The notes under the pieces are model-generated. The model had not been told where the DNA came from. It ran no database searches and saw only the letters and a program-made list of their open reading frames with translations. Positions 5,702 to 6,164 of a DNA stretch of 6,164 nucleotides are shown piece after piece; the stretch's first letter is position 1, and each line of letters starts with the position of its first letter. The DNA is from Actinomycetes bacterium (GTDB taxonomy: Bacteria; Actinomycetota; Actinomycetes; Streptosporangiales; Streptosporangiaceae): assembly GCA_025964635.1 (NCBI GenBank), contig JAOPYP010000819.1, positions 1 through 6,164 of the forward strand, written 5' to 3'. The translations under genes were made by a program, and so were the position numbers.

Positions 5702-6164
5702 CTACGCGGTCTCGCCGAAAAGATCGTTATTGACGCGGGAGAGGTGCGTGCGCATCGCCTCGGTGGCGCGGTCGCTGTCCCGGGCCCGCAGCGCGGTGAC
5801 GAGTTCGGAGTGATCAGCCTGGTACCTCTCGCGGCGCTCCCGTGACGCGCTGCGCCGCTTGAGGTCGCCCCAGGAGTGGCCGTGCCGGGCGGTCTCGATC
5901 ACCGCGTACAGCTGCCCGAGCAGGGGGCTGTGGCTGGCCGCCATGATCGTGCGGTGCAGCGCCAGGTCCCAGTTCTCGAACTCGTCGTAGCCGTCCGCCC
6001 GGTCCCCGCCAGCCAGGCAGCGGTCCATCTCCCGGAAATCACTGGCCGTCGCCCAGGCCACGACCAGCGGCATCGCGAGCGGCTCGAGCAGCCGGCGGAT
6101 CGTCATGACGTCGGCGGGCGCGAAGCTGGCCGAGGCCTCGCCGGCCGGGGCCGCGGCCGGGCCG
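5702..6164 (-). CDS. GntR-family (FadR subfamily) transcription regulator, FCD domain only; N-terminus off window
   Basis: The minus-strand frame is open from the right edge to TAG 5704-5702, giving 153 visible residues. These are the C-terminal all-helical FCD domain, which senses a small organic acid or similar effector and often a metal. It begins with a typical RRLLEPLAMPLV helix. Counting from the internal Met at 6106-6104, the metal-site pattern is complete: D47-LAL-H51 in the NWDLALHR helix, H99 in ADHSELV and H121 in MRTHLSRV. The internal Met is inside the first FCD helix, so it is not the true start; the frame continues upstream as a Pro/Ala-rich linker. The winged-helix DNA-binding domain lies beyond the edge and cannot be assessed. 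Such regulators usually control carboxylate or amino-acid catabolism, but its targets cannot be told from here. Confidence 0.88.
   Translation of the reverse strand, partial: GPAAAPAGEASASFAPADVMTIRRLLEPLAMPLVVAWATASDFREMDRCLAGGDRADGYDEFENWDLALHRTIMAASHSPLLGQLYAVIETARHGHSWGDLKRRSASRERRERYQADHSELVTALRARDSDRATEAMRTHLSRVNNDLFGETA

Noticed and set aside
5702..6106. Regulator gene starting at ATG 6106-6104
   Set aside because: That Met is inside the first FCD helix and the frame continues to the window edge, so the gene is a fragment of a longer GntR-type protein and not a stand-alone small protein.

Overview
The window is very GC-rich DNA, above 70% by eye. Its codons end mostly in G or C, there is a GTG start, and the genes are compactly packed. 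Protein families and style point to a high-GC actinobacterium (Actinomycetota); I cannot name the genus. No rRNA, tRNA, CRISPR array, insertion sequence or phage gene is visible, and the region reads as ordinary chromosomal metabolic DNA.

Layout, left to right. (1) Minus strand, 1-1410: a large AAA-type ATPase whose C-terminus runs off the left edge. (2) Minus strand, 1440-3710: a fused alpha+beta E1 component of a thiamine-diphosphate-dependent 2-oxoacid dehydrogenase, most like the branched-chain type. It lies 29 nt upstream of the ATPase, so the two probably form an operon read leftwards. (3) 3711-3778: a short divergent intergenic region with a perfect 12-bp inverted repeat (3715-3743), a strong candidate for a shared operator. 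(4) Plus strand, 3779-4807: a cytoplasmic alpha/beta-hydrolase of the esterase D / enterochelin-esterase type. (5) 4808-5003: a non-coding stretch with a GC-rich hairpin, an AT-rich island carrying an 11-bp-period direct repeat, an ECF-sigma-like promoter, and two six-codon reading frames chained by ATGA overlaps into the next gene. (6) Plus strand, 5004-5612: a lipoprotein with the secreted-repeat domain (PF03640/COG4315 type). (7) Convergent on the minus strand, 5702-6164: the ligand-binding FCD domain of a GntR/FadR-family regulator; its DNA-binding half is off the right edge.

How the genes may work together. The E1-ATPase pair and the esterase diverge from one symmetrical operator, which suggests coordinated control of 2-oxoacid oxidation and hydrolysis of an ester or thioester. 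No E2 or E3 gene is visible. The lipoprotein seems to have its own stress-type (ECF) promoter and is probably a separate unit. I see no defence, toxin-antitoxin or mobile system. The features most worth a second look are the shared operator, the E1+AAA pairing and the leader of the lipoprotein gene.
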